From the NCBI GenBank assembly GCA_947445495.1, contig CANFEI010000070.1, forward strand, positions 1 to 6,602: DNA of 6,602 nt, read 5' to 3'. This document shows positions 1 to 5,273 of the stretch, in pieces. Numbering within the stretch: the first letter of the stretch is position 1; every line of letters starts with the position of its first letter. The notes beneath the pieces were generated by a model. That model saw only the letters and a program-made list of their open reading frames with translations, did no database searches and had not been told where the DNA came from. The stretch comes from Alcaligenaceae bacterium (GTDB lineage Bacteria > Pseudomonadota > Gammaproteobacteria > Burkholderiales > Burkholderiaceae). The position numbers and the translations under genes are program-made.

Positions 1-86
1 AATAGTGAGTCTATTACTCGATTTTCTGGTCTCAAACTCCATACTTTTCGCGAATTCAAGTCTAAGAATTGTTCTACTGTAGACAT
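1..86 (-). CDS. N-terminus of a probable CBS-domain protein (partial, runs off left edge)
   Basis: An open frame starts with ATG at 86-84 and continues without a stop to base 1, giving 28 complete codons. The start is chosen because an AAAGGAG Shine-Dalgarno sequence (101-95) lies 8 nt upstream. The peptide begins MSTVEQFLDL and continues with KVWSLRPENRVIDSL. This fits the opening of stand-alone CBS-domain proteins, which typically read 'tV..lL...... vwsi.Pd.tV.dAl..m'. CBS domains bind adenosyl ligands such as AMP, ATP or SAM and regulate enzymes or transporters; nothing here shows which partner is involved. Codon use is AT-rich: 7 of the 27 codons after ATG end in G or C, and AGA, ATA, TTA and CTA all occur. 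That differs from hemA and prfA, although gene starts are often AT-biased. The coding call is fairly firm; the family call is tentative because most of the domain lies outside the window. Confidence 0.68.
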   Translation of the reverse strand, partial: MSTVEQFLDLNSRKVWSLRPENRVIDSL

Positions 87-94
87 TTGACTTT

Positions 95-101
95 CTCCTT
101 T
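95..101 (-). promoter_or_regulatory. Shine-Dalgarno site of the left-edge partial gene
   Basis: On the minus strand AAAGGAG is followed by 8 nt and then ATG. It is a near-complete match to the anti-SD sequence at ideal spacing. It is the main evidence that the short left-edge frame is a real gene start. Confidence 0.7.
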
Positions 102-244
102 AAAGCTAAAGACTCATTACTTAACTTTCTGAGGCGCTCAAAATACTGAAACAAACTCTTTCTGTTGGCCTTTCATCTATAGTTCAACCCCACCTCTTCA
201 TTAATCCTGTTTTATTTTTAGCCCGATGACTACGGATACCGACC

Positions 245-264
245 TAGAAAAAATGATTTTTCTA
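245..264. other. Perfect AT-rich hairpin, 8-bp stem and 4-nt loop
   Basis: The sequence TAGAAAAA-ATGA-TTTTTCTA is a perfect inverted repeat with a single G-C pair. In RNA it would be a weak hairpin on either strand. On the plus strand the T-run lies inside the stem and no T tract follows, so it is not a standard terminator. It sits within the presumed leader or promoter region of the leftward partial gene. Its function is unknown. Confidence 0.35.
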
Positions 265-354
265 TCATTCCAAATTCAAACTACTGTGGAATACCCTACT
301 CACAATTGCCTTGAACTCAATTTATCCCTTTAAAATGCATCTCATCCTGAGGAT

Positions 355-384
355 ATCCTAATCCATGGTGCCCAACCCTGCCAA
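355..384 (-). promoter_or_regulatory. Weak candidate sigma-70 promoter for the leftward partial gene
   Basis: On the minus strand TTGGCA (384-379, 5/6 match to the -35 consensus) is followed after 18 nt by TAGGAT (360-355, 4/6 match to the -10). Transcription would start near 348 and give a leader of about 260 nt before the ATG at 86. The -10 overlaps a perfect 10-bp palindrome (350-359). This rests on consensus matching by eye only, and other weak boxes nearer the gene are possible. Confidence 0.22.
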
Positions 385-390
385 GCCCGA

Positions 391-419
391 GAAGAAAATA
401 GCCCAGCAAGTGGGCTATT
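391..419 (-). terminator. Rho-independent terminator of tRNA-Phe
   Basis: Reading leftward from the tRNA 3' end, AATAGCCCA pairs perfectly with TGGGCTATT (9 bp, 419-411 with 405-397) around the 5-nt loop CTTGC. The stem is followed by TTCTTC, making a TTTTCTTC tail with its last two bases. It begins 9 nt past the CCA end of the tRNA. This is the normal layout for a tRNA transcription unit, and the unit would also include upstream tctC transcripts if they read through. Confidence 0.78.
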
Positions 420-427
420 GAGATTCT

Positions 428-503
428 TGGTGGCCCGGGGCGGAATCGAACCACCGACACAAGGATTTTCAATCCTCTGCTCTACCGACTGAGCTACCGG
501 GCC
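428..503 (-). tRNA. tRNA-Phe, anticodon GAA
   Basis: The minus strand folds into a complete 76-nt cloverleaf. It has a 7-bp acceptor stem GGCCCGG/CCGGGCC, a D arm GCTC-AGTCGGTA-GAGC, an anticodon arm GAGGA-TTGAAAA-TCCTT, variable loop GTGTC, a T arm GGTGG-TTCGATT-CCGCC, discriminator A, and an encoded CCA (430-428). The anticodon GAA (470-468) reads UUC/UUU, so it is tRNA-Phe. The first anticodon-stem pair is G-U; all others are Watson-Crick. A terminator follows directly. The tctC gene ends 41 nt upstream on the same strand, so the tRNA may be read both from its own promoter and from tctC. Confidence 0.97.
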
Positions 504-517
504 ATCTAGAGGGCGAA

Positions 518-523
518 ATCATA
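518..523 (-). promoter_or_regulatory. Possible -10 box of the tRNA-Phe promoter
   Basis: TATGAT on the minus strand lies 14 nt before the mature tRNA 5' end. It is followed by the C-rich stretch TTCGCCC, which resembles the GC-rich discriminator of stringently controlled stable-RNA promoters. No good -35 box is seen at 16-18 nt spacing; that region overlaps the tctC stop codon. The box is therefore tentative. Confidence 0.33.
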
Positions 524-544
524 CACCAATTTGCCTAGGCCCGC

Positions 545-1528
545 TCAGTCTAACTTGGCATTGGTCCGCTTCAGAATCGCACCATAGAAATCGCGCTCTG
601 CCGAGAGCATATTACTGACTTCCTCAGGAGACCCAATCGTAACGTCCATGGCTTGGCTTTCGATCTTCTTTTGTACAGCCCCATCCTTCTTGATCGCTTC
701 CATCGCTTGATTAAGCTTGGCTATGACTGCTGGAGGTGTGTTGGCCGGGGCAAACAGTGCCGTCCACACACGGATACCAAAATTAGGTACGCCGCCTTCG
801 GTCACAGTAGGAGTTTTAGGCAAGAAACTACTGCGCTCGGGGCCTGTCGTTGCGATCAACTTGATACGCCCCTCAGACACGTAGTCCATCATATTGCCTG
901 CTAGCGAAGTGATCATCACGTCGATGCGGCCGGAGACTAGGTCGTTGATGGCCGTGCCCGCGCCCTTGTAGGGGATGTGCAGCATGTTGATCTTTGCCGA
1001 GTCATTCAACGCTTCGGCGGCGAGGTGCTGGGCTGAGCCGTTACCAGATGACGCAAAATTGACTTTGCCTGGGTGGGCTTGTGCGTACTTGACCAGTTCT
1101 TGAATGGAGCTGACGCCTAATTTGTTTGAGATCAATACACCCATCGGTTGCGTGGTGGCGAGGCTGATCGGTTGCAAGTCCTTGATCGCATCGTAGGTCG
1201 GTGTTTTGTGCAGCAGGGGTGTAATGACTGTTGCTGGGGTGCCCATCAACAGTGTGTAGCCATCGGGAGCGGCGCGGATGACAAATTCTGTGCCGATGAG
1301 TGTGCCGGCACCTGCCTTGTTGTCGATGACGACGGGTTGGCCGAGCTTGGCGCTCAGCTCTTGTCCAAACAGACGAGCAATCACATCGGTCGAGCCAGCC
1401 GCAGGGTAGGCCACGACAATACGAATGGGCTTGTTAGGGTAGTTATCTTGAGCGTGACTAGCGCTATTGATGAGAAATTGGCTCACGAATAGCACAGCCG
1501 TTGTAAGGATTTTTAGGTGTAAACGCAT
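545..1528 (-). CDS. Tripartite tricarboxylate transporter substrate-binding protein (TctC/Bug family)
   Basis: This is a 327-residue periplasmic solute-binding protein of the Bug family. These proteins capture carboxylates, amino acids or related small molecules for TctAB-type transporters, or act as sensors. A signal peptide is visible: positive residues in the first six (R2, K6), a hydrophobic core at about 7-20, and a SHA|Q cleavage site after residue 26. The mature protein starts with the family hallmark YPNKPIRIVVAYPAAGSTD (30-48). Further family segments are the DNKAGAGTLIGT region near 70-80, PDGYTLLMG near 90, HPGKVNFASSGNGS near 155-170, and HIPYKGAG near 185-190. Length is normal for the family. 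ATG at 1528 is supported by AGGAGGAG (1541-1534) just upstream. No tctA or tctB membrane gene is adjacent, as is usual for orphan Bug genes, so the ligand cannot be deduced. It is divergent from hemA across 77 nt. Confidence 0.93.
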   Translation of the reverse strand: MRLHLKILTTAVLFVSQFLINSASHAQDNYPNKPIRIVVAYPAAGSTDVIARLFGQELSAKLGQPVVIDNKAGAGTLIGTEFVIRAAPDGYTLLMGTPATVITPLLHKTPTYDAIKDLQPISLATTQPMGVLISNKLGVSSIQELVKYAQAHPGKVNFASSGNGSAQHLAAEALNDSAKINMLHIPYKGAGTAINDLVSGRIDVMITSLAGNMMDYVSEGRIKLIATTGPERSSFLPKTPTVTEGGVPNFGIRVWTALFAPANTPPAVIAKLNQAMEAIKKDGAVQKKIESQAMDVTIGSPEEVSNMLSAERDFYGAILKRTNAKLD

Positions 1529-1533
1529 GGGGA

Positions 1534-1541
1534 CTCCTCCT
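1534..1541 (-). promoter_or_regulatory. Strong Shine-Dalgarno site of the Bug-family gene
   Basis: AGGAGGAG on the minus strand, with the AGGAGG core ending 7 nt before the ATG at 1528. It fixes the start, which also gives an intact signal peptide. Its strength contrasts with the absence of such a site before hemA and prfA. Confidence 0.75.
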
Positions 1542-1549
1542 CTGAGCTC

Positions 1550-1555
1550 TATAAT
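1550..1555 (+). promoter_or_regulatory. Possible -10 box of the hemA operon promoter
   Basis: A perfect TATAAT lies 50 nt before the hemA start and predicts a transcript beginning near 1562 with a leader of about 45 nt. No -35-like hexamer occurs 16-18 nt upstream (that stretch is ATGGGGA), and there is no extended TGn motif. An activator might be needed, or the match may be chance. The same 77-nt gap must also hold the divergent tctC/bug promoter, for which I see no clear boxes. Confidence 0.33.
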
Positions 1556-1605
1556 GACATATTGATTACGATCTGGCCCCTAATTAATTCTCAGCCACAG
1601 CATTT

Positions 1606-2880
1606 ATGTCGGTAAGCGTACTCGCGTTGGGTTTAAACCATGTCTCAGCTCCGGTTTCGGTGCGCGAGCGCGTATCGCTGCCTGAAGATCTTGTGCGCCC
1701 GGCGCTCAATGCACTACGCGAGGCGTTTGGGGGTGCGGTCAAAGAAGCCGCGATCCTATCGACCTGTAATCGCACAGAGCTCTACTGTGCGGCCGAGCCG
1801 CATGTTGCAGAGCGTTTGCCTAGCTGGCTGGCAGAGTTCAATCAAATTGAAGCGGGAGCGCTCGAGCCGCACATGTATTTGCATGGTCGCGATGAGGCTG
1901 TGCGTCATGCGTTTAGGGTCGCGAGCGGGCTGGATTCGATGGTGCTAGGTGAGCCCCAGATATTGGGTCAAATGAAAGACGCTGTGCGCGCCGCGGAAGA
2001 AGCGGGTGCTTTGGGTGCGTTATTGCATCAATTATTTCAACGCACCTTCTCTGTCGCAAAGGAAGTGCGGTCCACCACGGCCATCGGTGCGCAGTCGGTG
2101 TCAATGGCCGCTGCGGCGGTTCGTTTGGCTGAACGTGTGTTTGGCGATCTGGCGCAATGCAAGGTGTTGTTCATCGGTGCGGGCGAAATGATCGAGTTGT
2201 GCGCCACCCATTTCGCAGCGCGACAGCCTGGCTCGATCGTTGTGGCGAATCGCACCCTTGAGCGCGCTGAAAATCTGGCGAATCGATTTTCAGCTGGGAC
2301 GATGCGTTTGGCTGATTTGCCAGACCGGTTGGCGCAGTTTGATGTGGTGGTGTCTTGTACGGCCAGTACGTTGCCTTTGCTTGGCTTGGGAATGGTCGAG
2401 CGTGCAACGCGTCAGCGCAAGCGCAAGCCGATGGTCATGGTGGACTTGGCAGTACCGCGCGATATCGAACCCGAGGTGGCACAGCTAGATGATATCTATT
2501 TGTACTCTGTCGACGATTTAGGCGCGGTGGTACAAAGCGGTACAGATGCTCGACGCGCTGCCGTGGTTCAGGCAGAGGCAATCATCGACGCACGGGTGCG
2601 AAACTTTATGCACTGGATGCAGGTAAGAGCCAATGTGCCGGTCATCCGTGATTTACAGACGACCGCGCAATCGATTCAAACGCTAGAGCTCGAACGTGCC
2701 AGACGCCTACTGGCCAAAGGTGAATCGCCCGATGCTGTCCTTGAGCAACTAGCGCACGGACTGACCCAAAAATACTTGCACGGCACGATGACCGCGCTGA
2801 ATCAAAGCGACGCAACGGAGCGCCAAGAATTGTTGCATTGGTTGCCTAGATTGTTCCCCTCAGGTACGGATCGGCGTTAG
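1606..2880 (+). CDS. hemA: Glutamyl-tRNA reductase
   Basis: This 424-residue enzyme catalyses the first committed step of C5 tetrapyrrole synthesis: NADPH-dependent reduction of glutamyl-tRNA(Glu) to glutamate-1-semialdehyde in the cytosol. The N-terminal catalytic domain opens with [16 protein letters not shown] (6-21) and carries the nucleophilic cysteine in STCNRTE (Cys54). The conserved [16 protein letters not shown] segment spans 107-122. The NADPH-binding Rossmann domain starts near 186 with VLFIGAGEM (GAGEM at 191-195) and ANRT (214-217). A helical dimerisation region follows from about 320. Length is close to the approximately 418 residues of E. coli HemA. ATG at 1606 places the conserved start correctly, but the preceding CAGCCACAGCATTT has no recognisable Shine-Dalgarno site. 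It heads the plus-strand block, with prfA 83 nt downstream as in E. coli. The family is often controlled by heme-dependent proteolysis; nothing in the DNA shows that here. Confidence 0.97.
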   Translation: MSVSVLALGLNHVSAPVSVRERVSLPEDLVRPALNALREAFGGAVKEAAILSTCNRTELYCAAEPHVAERLPSWLAEFNQIEAGALEPHMYLHGRDEAVRHAFRVASGLDSMVLGEPQILGQMKDAVRAAEEAGALGALLHQLFQRTFSVAKEVRSTTAIGAQSVSMAAAAVRLAERVFGDLAQCKVLFIGAGEMIELCATHFAARQPGSIVVANRTLERAENLANRFSAGTMRLADLPDRLAQFDVVVSCTASTLPLLGLGMVERATRQRKRKPMVMVDLAVPRDIEPEVAQLDDIYLYSVDDLGAVVQSGTDARRAAVVQAEAIIDARVRNFMHWMQVRANVPVIRDLQTTAQSIQTLELERARRLLAKGESPDAVLEQLAHGLTQKYLHGTMTALNQSDATERQELLHWLPRLFPSGTDRR

Positions 2881-2914
2881 CGACGCTGTCTTAGTCGTCC
2901 TCTCGCGTCCTGAG

Positions 2915-2932
2915 TCGCACCTGTGTGTGCGA
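2915..2932 (+). other. Small hairpin in the hemA-prfA gap
   Basis: TCGCAC-CTGTGT-GTGCGA forms a perfect 6-bp stem with a 6-nt loop, 35 nt after the hemA stop. No T-run follows (next bases GCCCTCTA), so it is not a convincing terminator. At most it could attenuate transcription or process the hemA-prfA message. The rest of the 83-nt gap shows nothing clear, and no Shine-Dalgarno site precedes prfA. Confidence 0.3.
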
Positions 2933-2963
2933 GCCCTCTAAATAAAACTGTCAAACAATATTT

Positions 2964-4046
2964 ATGAAACCGTCAATGCGCTCTCGCTTAGAGCATTTGT
3001 CCCGCAGATTGGTCGAGCTTGATGCCATGCTGGCAGAGCCCGATGCGGCTAACGACATGAATCAGTTTCGAAAATTGTCGCGTGAGCGTTCGGAGCTTGA
3101 GCCCGTCGTCAAGGCGTTTGAGGCGTTCGAGTCCGCCGAGTCGGATTTGGCTGGTGCGCGCGAAATGCTTGAAGATCCTGAAATGAAGGCGATGGCGCTA
3201 GATGAGATTGAAGATTGCAAAGCCCGTATCGAAAAGCTGGGTGATGCGTTGCAGTTACAGCTCTTGCCGCGAGACCCTGACGATGGACGAAGCGTATTTT
3301 TAGAAATTCGAGCGGGTACGGGTGGGGATGAGAGCGCATTGTTCTCGGGGGATCTGTTGCGAATGTATACCCGTTATGCTGAACAGCAGGGTTGGAAAGT
3401 TGAGCTGATGTCTGAAAGCCCTTCAGAGCTCGGGGGCTACAAGGAAGTGATTGTGCGTCTTGATGGAGACGGCGCCTATGGACGTTTAAAGTTTGAGTCT
3501 GGGGCCCATCGCGTGCAGCGCGTGCCCGCAACAGAGGCGCAGGGTCGGATTCACACCTCCGCGTGTACGGTGGCAGTGATGCCCGAGGCGGACGCTGCAA
3601 CAGAAATTGTGATTAATCCGAGTGAGCTGCGCATTGACACATTTCGTGCGAGCGGTGCAGGTGGGCAACACATCAACAAAACGGATTCTGCCGTACGCAT
3701 TACACACTTGCCGACTGGCTTGGTGGTGGAGTGTCAGGACGACCGTTCGCAGCACCGAAACAAAGATAAGGCGATGCAAGTGCTAGCTGCGCGCTTGAAG
3801 GATAAGGTGCAACGAGAGCGTCACGACAAAGAGGCGGCAACGCGTAAAAGCTTAGTGGGCACGGGCGATCGATCTGAGCGCATACGTACCTATAACTTTC
3901 CGCAAGGTCGGCTGACTGATCATCGAATTAATCTCACGCTCTATAAGTTAGGTGCGATTATGGAAGGCGATCTGAGCGATGTAACGGGTGCGCTGATCGC
4001 TGAGCACCAAGCCGAGCTCCTTGCCGCCTTGGGTGACGACACATAA
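2964..4046 (+). CDS. prfA: Peptide chain release factor 1 (RF1)
   Basis: RF1 recognises UAA and UAG stop codons in the ribosomal A site and triggers hydrolysis of peptidyl-tRNA. The protein is 360 residues, the same length as E. coli RF1. The helical N-terminal domain covers about residues 1-100. The codon-recognition motif reads PAT at 188-190, which marks RF1; RF2 has SPF. The catalytic GGQ lies at 233-235 in [17 protein letters not shown], with Gln235 as the residue methylated by PrmC, encoded by the next gene. MKPS at the start matches the family start. The upstream sequence ATAAAACTGTCAAACAATATTT lacks a Shine-Dalgarno site, so initiation probably depends on an unstructured AT-rich leader. 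The stop TAA shares its last base with the prmC ATG (TAATG), which suggests coupled translation of substrate and modifier. Confidence 0.98.
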   Translation: MKPSMRSRLEHLSRRLVELDAMLAEPDAANDMNQFRKLSRERSELEPVVKAFEAFESAESDLAGAREMLEDPEMKAMALDEIEDCKARIEKLGDALQLQLLPRDPDDGRSVFLEIRAGTGGDESALFSGDLLRMYTRYAEQQGWKVELMSESPSELGGYKEVIVRLDGDGAYGRLKFESGAHRVQRVPATEAQGRIHTSACTVAVMPEADAATEIVINPSELRIDTFRASGAGGQHINKTDSAVRITHLPTGLVVECQDDRSQHRNKDKAMQVLAARLKDKVQRERHDKEAATRKSLVGTGDRSERIRTYNFPQGRLTDHRINLTLYKLGAIMEGDLSDVTGALIAEHQAELLAALGDDT

Positions 4047-4867
4047 TGCAGACGGCGCAGTCGCTCGCGCAAATGTGCGGTCTCCCCAAGCTCGAAGCTC
4101 GGATGTTGCTCGAGCACGTCTTAGAGAAATCGCGCGAATGGTTGCTTGCACATGACACGGACCCCATCACTCCAGAGCAGGCCGCATCGTTTTTGACGCT
4201 GGCAGCGCAAAGGCGCCAAGGAACGCCGATGGCATACCTAGTCGGCGTGCGTGAGTTCATGGGGCACCGGTTTGAAGTATCCCCCGATGTATTGATTCCG
4301 CGACCTGAAACAGAGTTGCTAGTAGAGCTTGTGCTGAAATCGTGTCTCGGCATGCCTCAGCCAAGAGTGCTTGATTTAGGTACCGGCAGTGGTGCAGTGG
4401 CGATCAGCGTTGCGCTTGCTAGACCGGATGCCATGGTGGTTGCTTCCGATCAAAGTGCGGCGGCGCTCTCGGTCGCGCAACGCAATGCCCACGCTCAAAG
4501 AGCTCGGGTTCAGTTTTGGCAAGGCAATTGGTATGAAGCCCTACCGTCGGAAGGGCAATTTGACGTGATCGTCTCAAACCCTCCGTATATTGCACTTAGC
4601 GACGTGCACTTAACACAGGGCGATCTGCGGTTTGAGCCAAGACAAGCGCTTACTGAGGATGCCGATGGACTGAGCGCCTTGAGGATCATCGCCGCAGGAG
4701 CAACTGCCCACCTGGTCCCGAGAGGGTTTCTTTGGCTGGAGCACGGGTTTGAACAAGGCGCAGAGGTGGCTGCTATGCTTGAAACCGCTGGATTTCAACA
4801 TGTGCAGACGTTTCCTGATTTGGCGGGCTTGCCTAGAGCCACCGGCGGAACGTTGCGGAACATATAA
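4046..4867 (+). CDS. prmC: Release factor glutamine N5-methyltransferase
   Basis: PrmC (formerly HemK) transfers a methyl group from S-adenosylmethionine to the glutamine of the GGQ motif in RF1 and RF2, which speeds peptide release. The 273-residue protein has the family's small N-terminal helical domain (about 1-75), a segment with LIPRPETELLVE near 85-97, the SAM-binding motif I VLDLGTGSG (108-116), and the catalytic NPPY (178-181) in FDVIVSNPPYIALSD. Length is typical. The start ATG overlaps the prfA stop by one base, so it is probably translated by re-initiating ribosomes; no separate Shine-Dalgarno site is needed or evident. The prfA-prmC pairing is widely conserved and directly links enzyme and substrate. 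No clear terminator follows; a 79-nt AT-rich gap separates it from grxD. Confidence 0.97.
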   Translation: MQTAQSLAQMCGLPKLEARMLLEHVLEKSREWLLAHDTDPITPEQAASFLTLAAQRRQGTPMAYLVGVREFMGHRFEVSPDVLIPRPETELLVELVLKSCLGMPQPRVLDLGTGSGAVAISVALARPDAMVVASDQSAAALSVAQRNAHAQRARVQFWQGNWYEALPSEGQFDVIVSNPPYIALSDVHLTQGDLRFEPRQALTEDADGLSALRIIAAGATAHLVPRGFLWLEHGFEQGAEVAAMLETAGFQHVQTFPDLAGLPRATGGTLRNI

Positions 4868-4892
4868 TTGTTTTATTAGTCTACTTATTTCC

Positions 4893-4920
4893 TTGTCTAT
4901 TTTTATAGCCATTTTCTAAA
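4893..4920 (+). promoter_or_regulatory. Candidate promoter for grxD-ubiX
   Basis: TTGTCT (4893-4898) and TCTAAA (4915-4920), 16 nt apart, each match 4 of 6 sigma-70 consensus bases. They would start transcription near 4927. They lie in a 79-nt gap (4868-4946) that has only 19 G+C (24%), so chance matches are likely. No Fur- or IscR-like site could be recognised. Confidence 0.3.
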
Positions 4921-4946
4921 CAAACTATTTTATTTTTAGGGTCATC

Positions 4947-5273
4947 ATGAGCGACGTGCAAACATTTATACGTGAAACCGTAACCAATAACCCCGTAGTA
5001 CTGTTCATGAAAGGAACCGCTCAGTCTCCTCAGTGCGGGTTTTCTGGACGCGCGATTGAGATTTTGAAAAGCAATGGCGTCACCAAACTCGTCACAGTCA
5101 ATGTGCTTGAGGACGAGGAAGTGCGAAGCGCTATCAAAACCTTTTCGCAGTGGCCCACGATCCCTCAGTTGTATGTCGGCGGTGAGTTTATCGGCGGCTC
5201 GGACATCATGGGTGAAATGAACACCAGTGGGGAACTGAAAACCGCACTAGTACAAGCGGGCGCGACTGAGTGA
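4947..5273 (+). CDS. grxD: Monothiol CGFS glutaredoxin (Grx4 type)
   Basis: This 108-residue single-domain glutaredoxin belongs to the CGFS class. Such proteins bind a glutathione-ligated [2Fe-2S] cluster as a dimer, and take part in Fe-S cluster delivery and iron sensing, often with BolA partners, rather than general disulfide reduction. The active site CGFS is at 30-33, preceded by the class-specific FMKGTAQSPQ. The glutathione-binding WPTIPQLYV (69-77) and GGSDI (83-87) are intact. The length is normal and there is no additional domain. The start is supported by AGGG (4938-4941) five bases upstream of ATG. The upstream 79 nt are very AT-rich and may carry its own promoter. The stop overlaps the ubiX start in GTGA (5270-5273). 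Confidence 0.97.
   Translation: MSDVQTFIRETVTNNPVVLFMKGTAQSPQCGFSGRAIEILKSNGVTKLVTVNVLEDEEVRSAIKTFSQWPTIPQLYVGGEFIGGSDIMGEMNTSGELKTALVQAGATE

Larger units (their letters stand above)
102..390. other. AT-rich non-coding spacer between the left partial gene and tRNA-Phe
   Basis: No convincing gene is present on either strand. G+C over bases 1-360 is 128/360 (about 36%), well below the coding DNA to the right. The plus strand is strongly C-biased here (85 C against 43 G over 1-360), so transcripts made leftward would be G-rich. The longest plausible small frame (226-333, plus strand, 35 codons) lacks a ribosome site. The spacer should contain the promoter and a leader of up to about 260 nt for the leftward gene at 86. 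It also contains a perfect AT hairpin (245-264) and a 10-bp palindrome (350-359). Confidence 0.7.

Noticed and set aside
226..333. 35-codon plus-strand frame in the AT-rich spacer
   Set aside because: No ribosome site (GCCCG before ATG), no recognisable family and low-complexity surroundings; kept only as a low-interest note.
533..540. GCCTAGGC palindrome upstream of tRNA-Phe
   Set aside because: An 8-bp palindrome is common by chance, and no T-run or partner repeat supports a function.
1148..1492. 114-codon plus-strand frame inside the Bug-family gene
   Set aside because: It is antisense to the signal peptide and N-terminal half of a clear Bug protein; cysteine-rich shadow translation.
2882..2899. 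GACG...CGTC inverted repeat after hemA as a terminator
   Set aside because: It has only 4 bp with a 10-nt loop and no T-run.
3109..3600. 163-codon minus-strand frame inside prfA
   Set aside because: It lies antisense to conserved RF1 codons, is rich in Arg, Pro and His as expected from the reverse of GC-rich coding DNA, and matches no family I know.
3958..4353. 131-codon minus-strand frame across the prfA-prmC junction
   Set aside because: It is fully antisense to two well-identified genes and has no recognisable domain; most likely a shadow.
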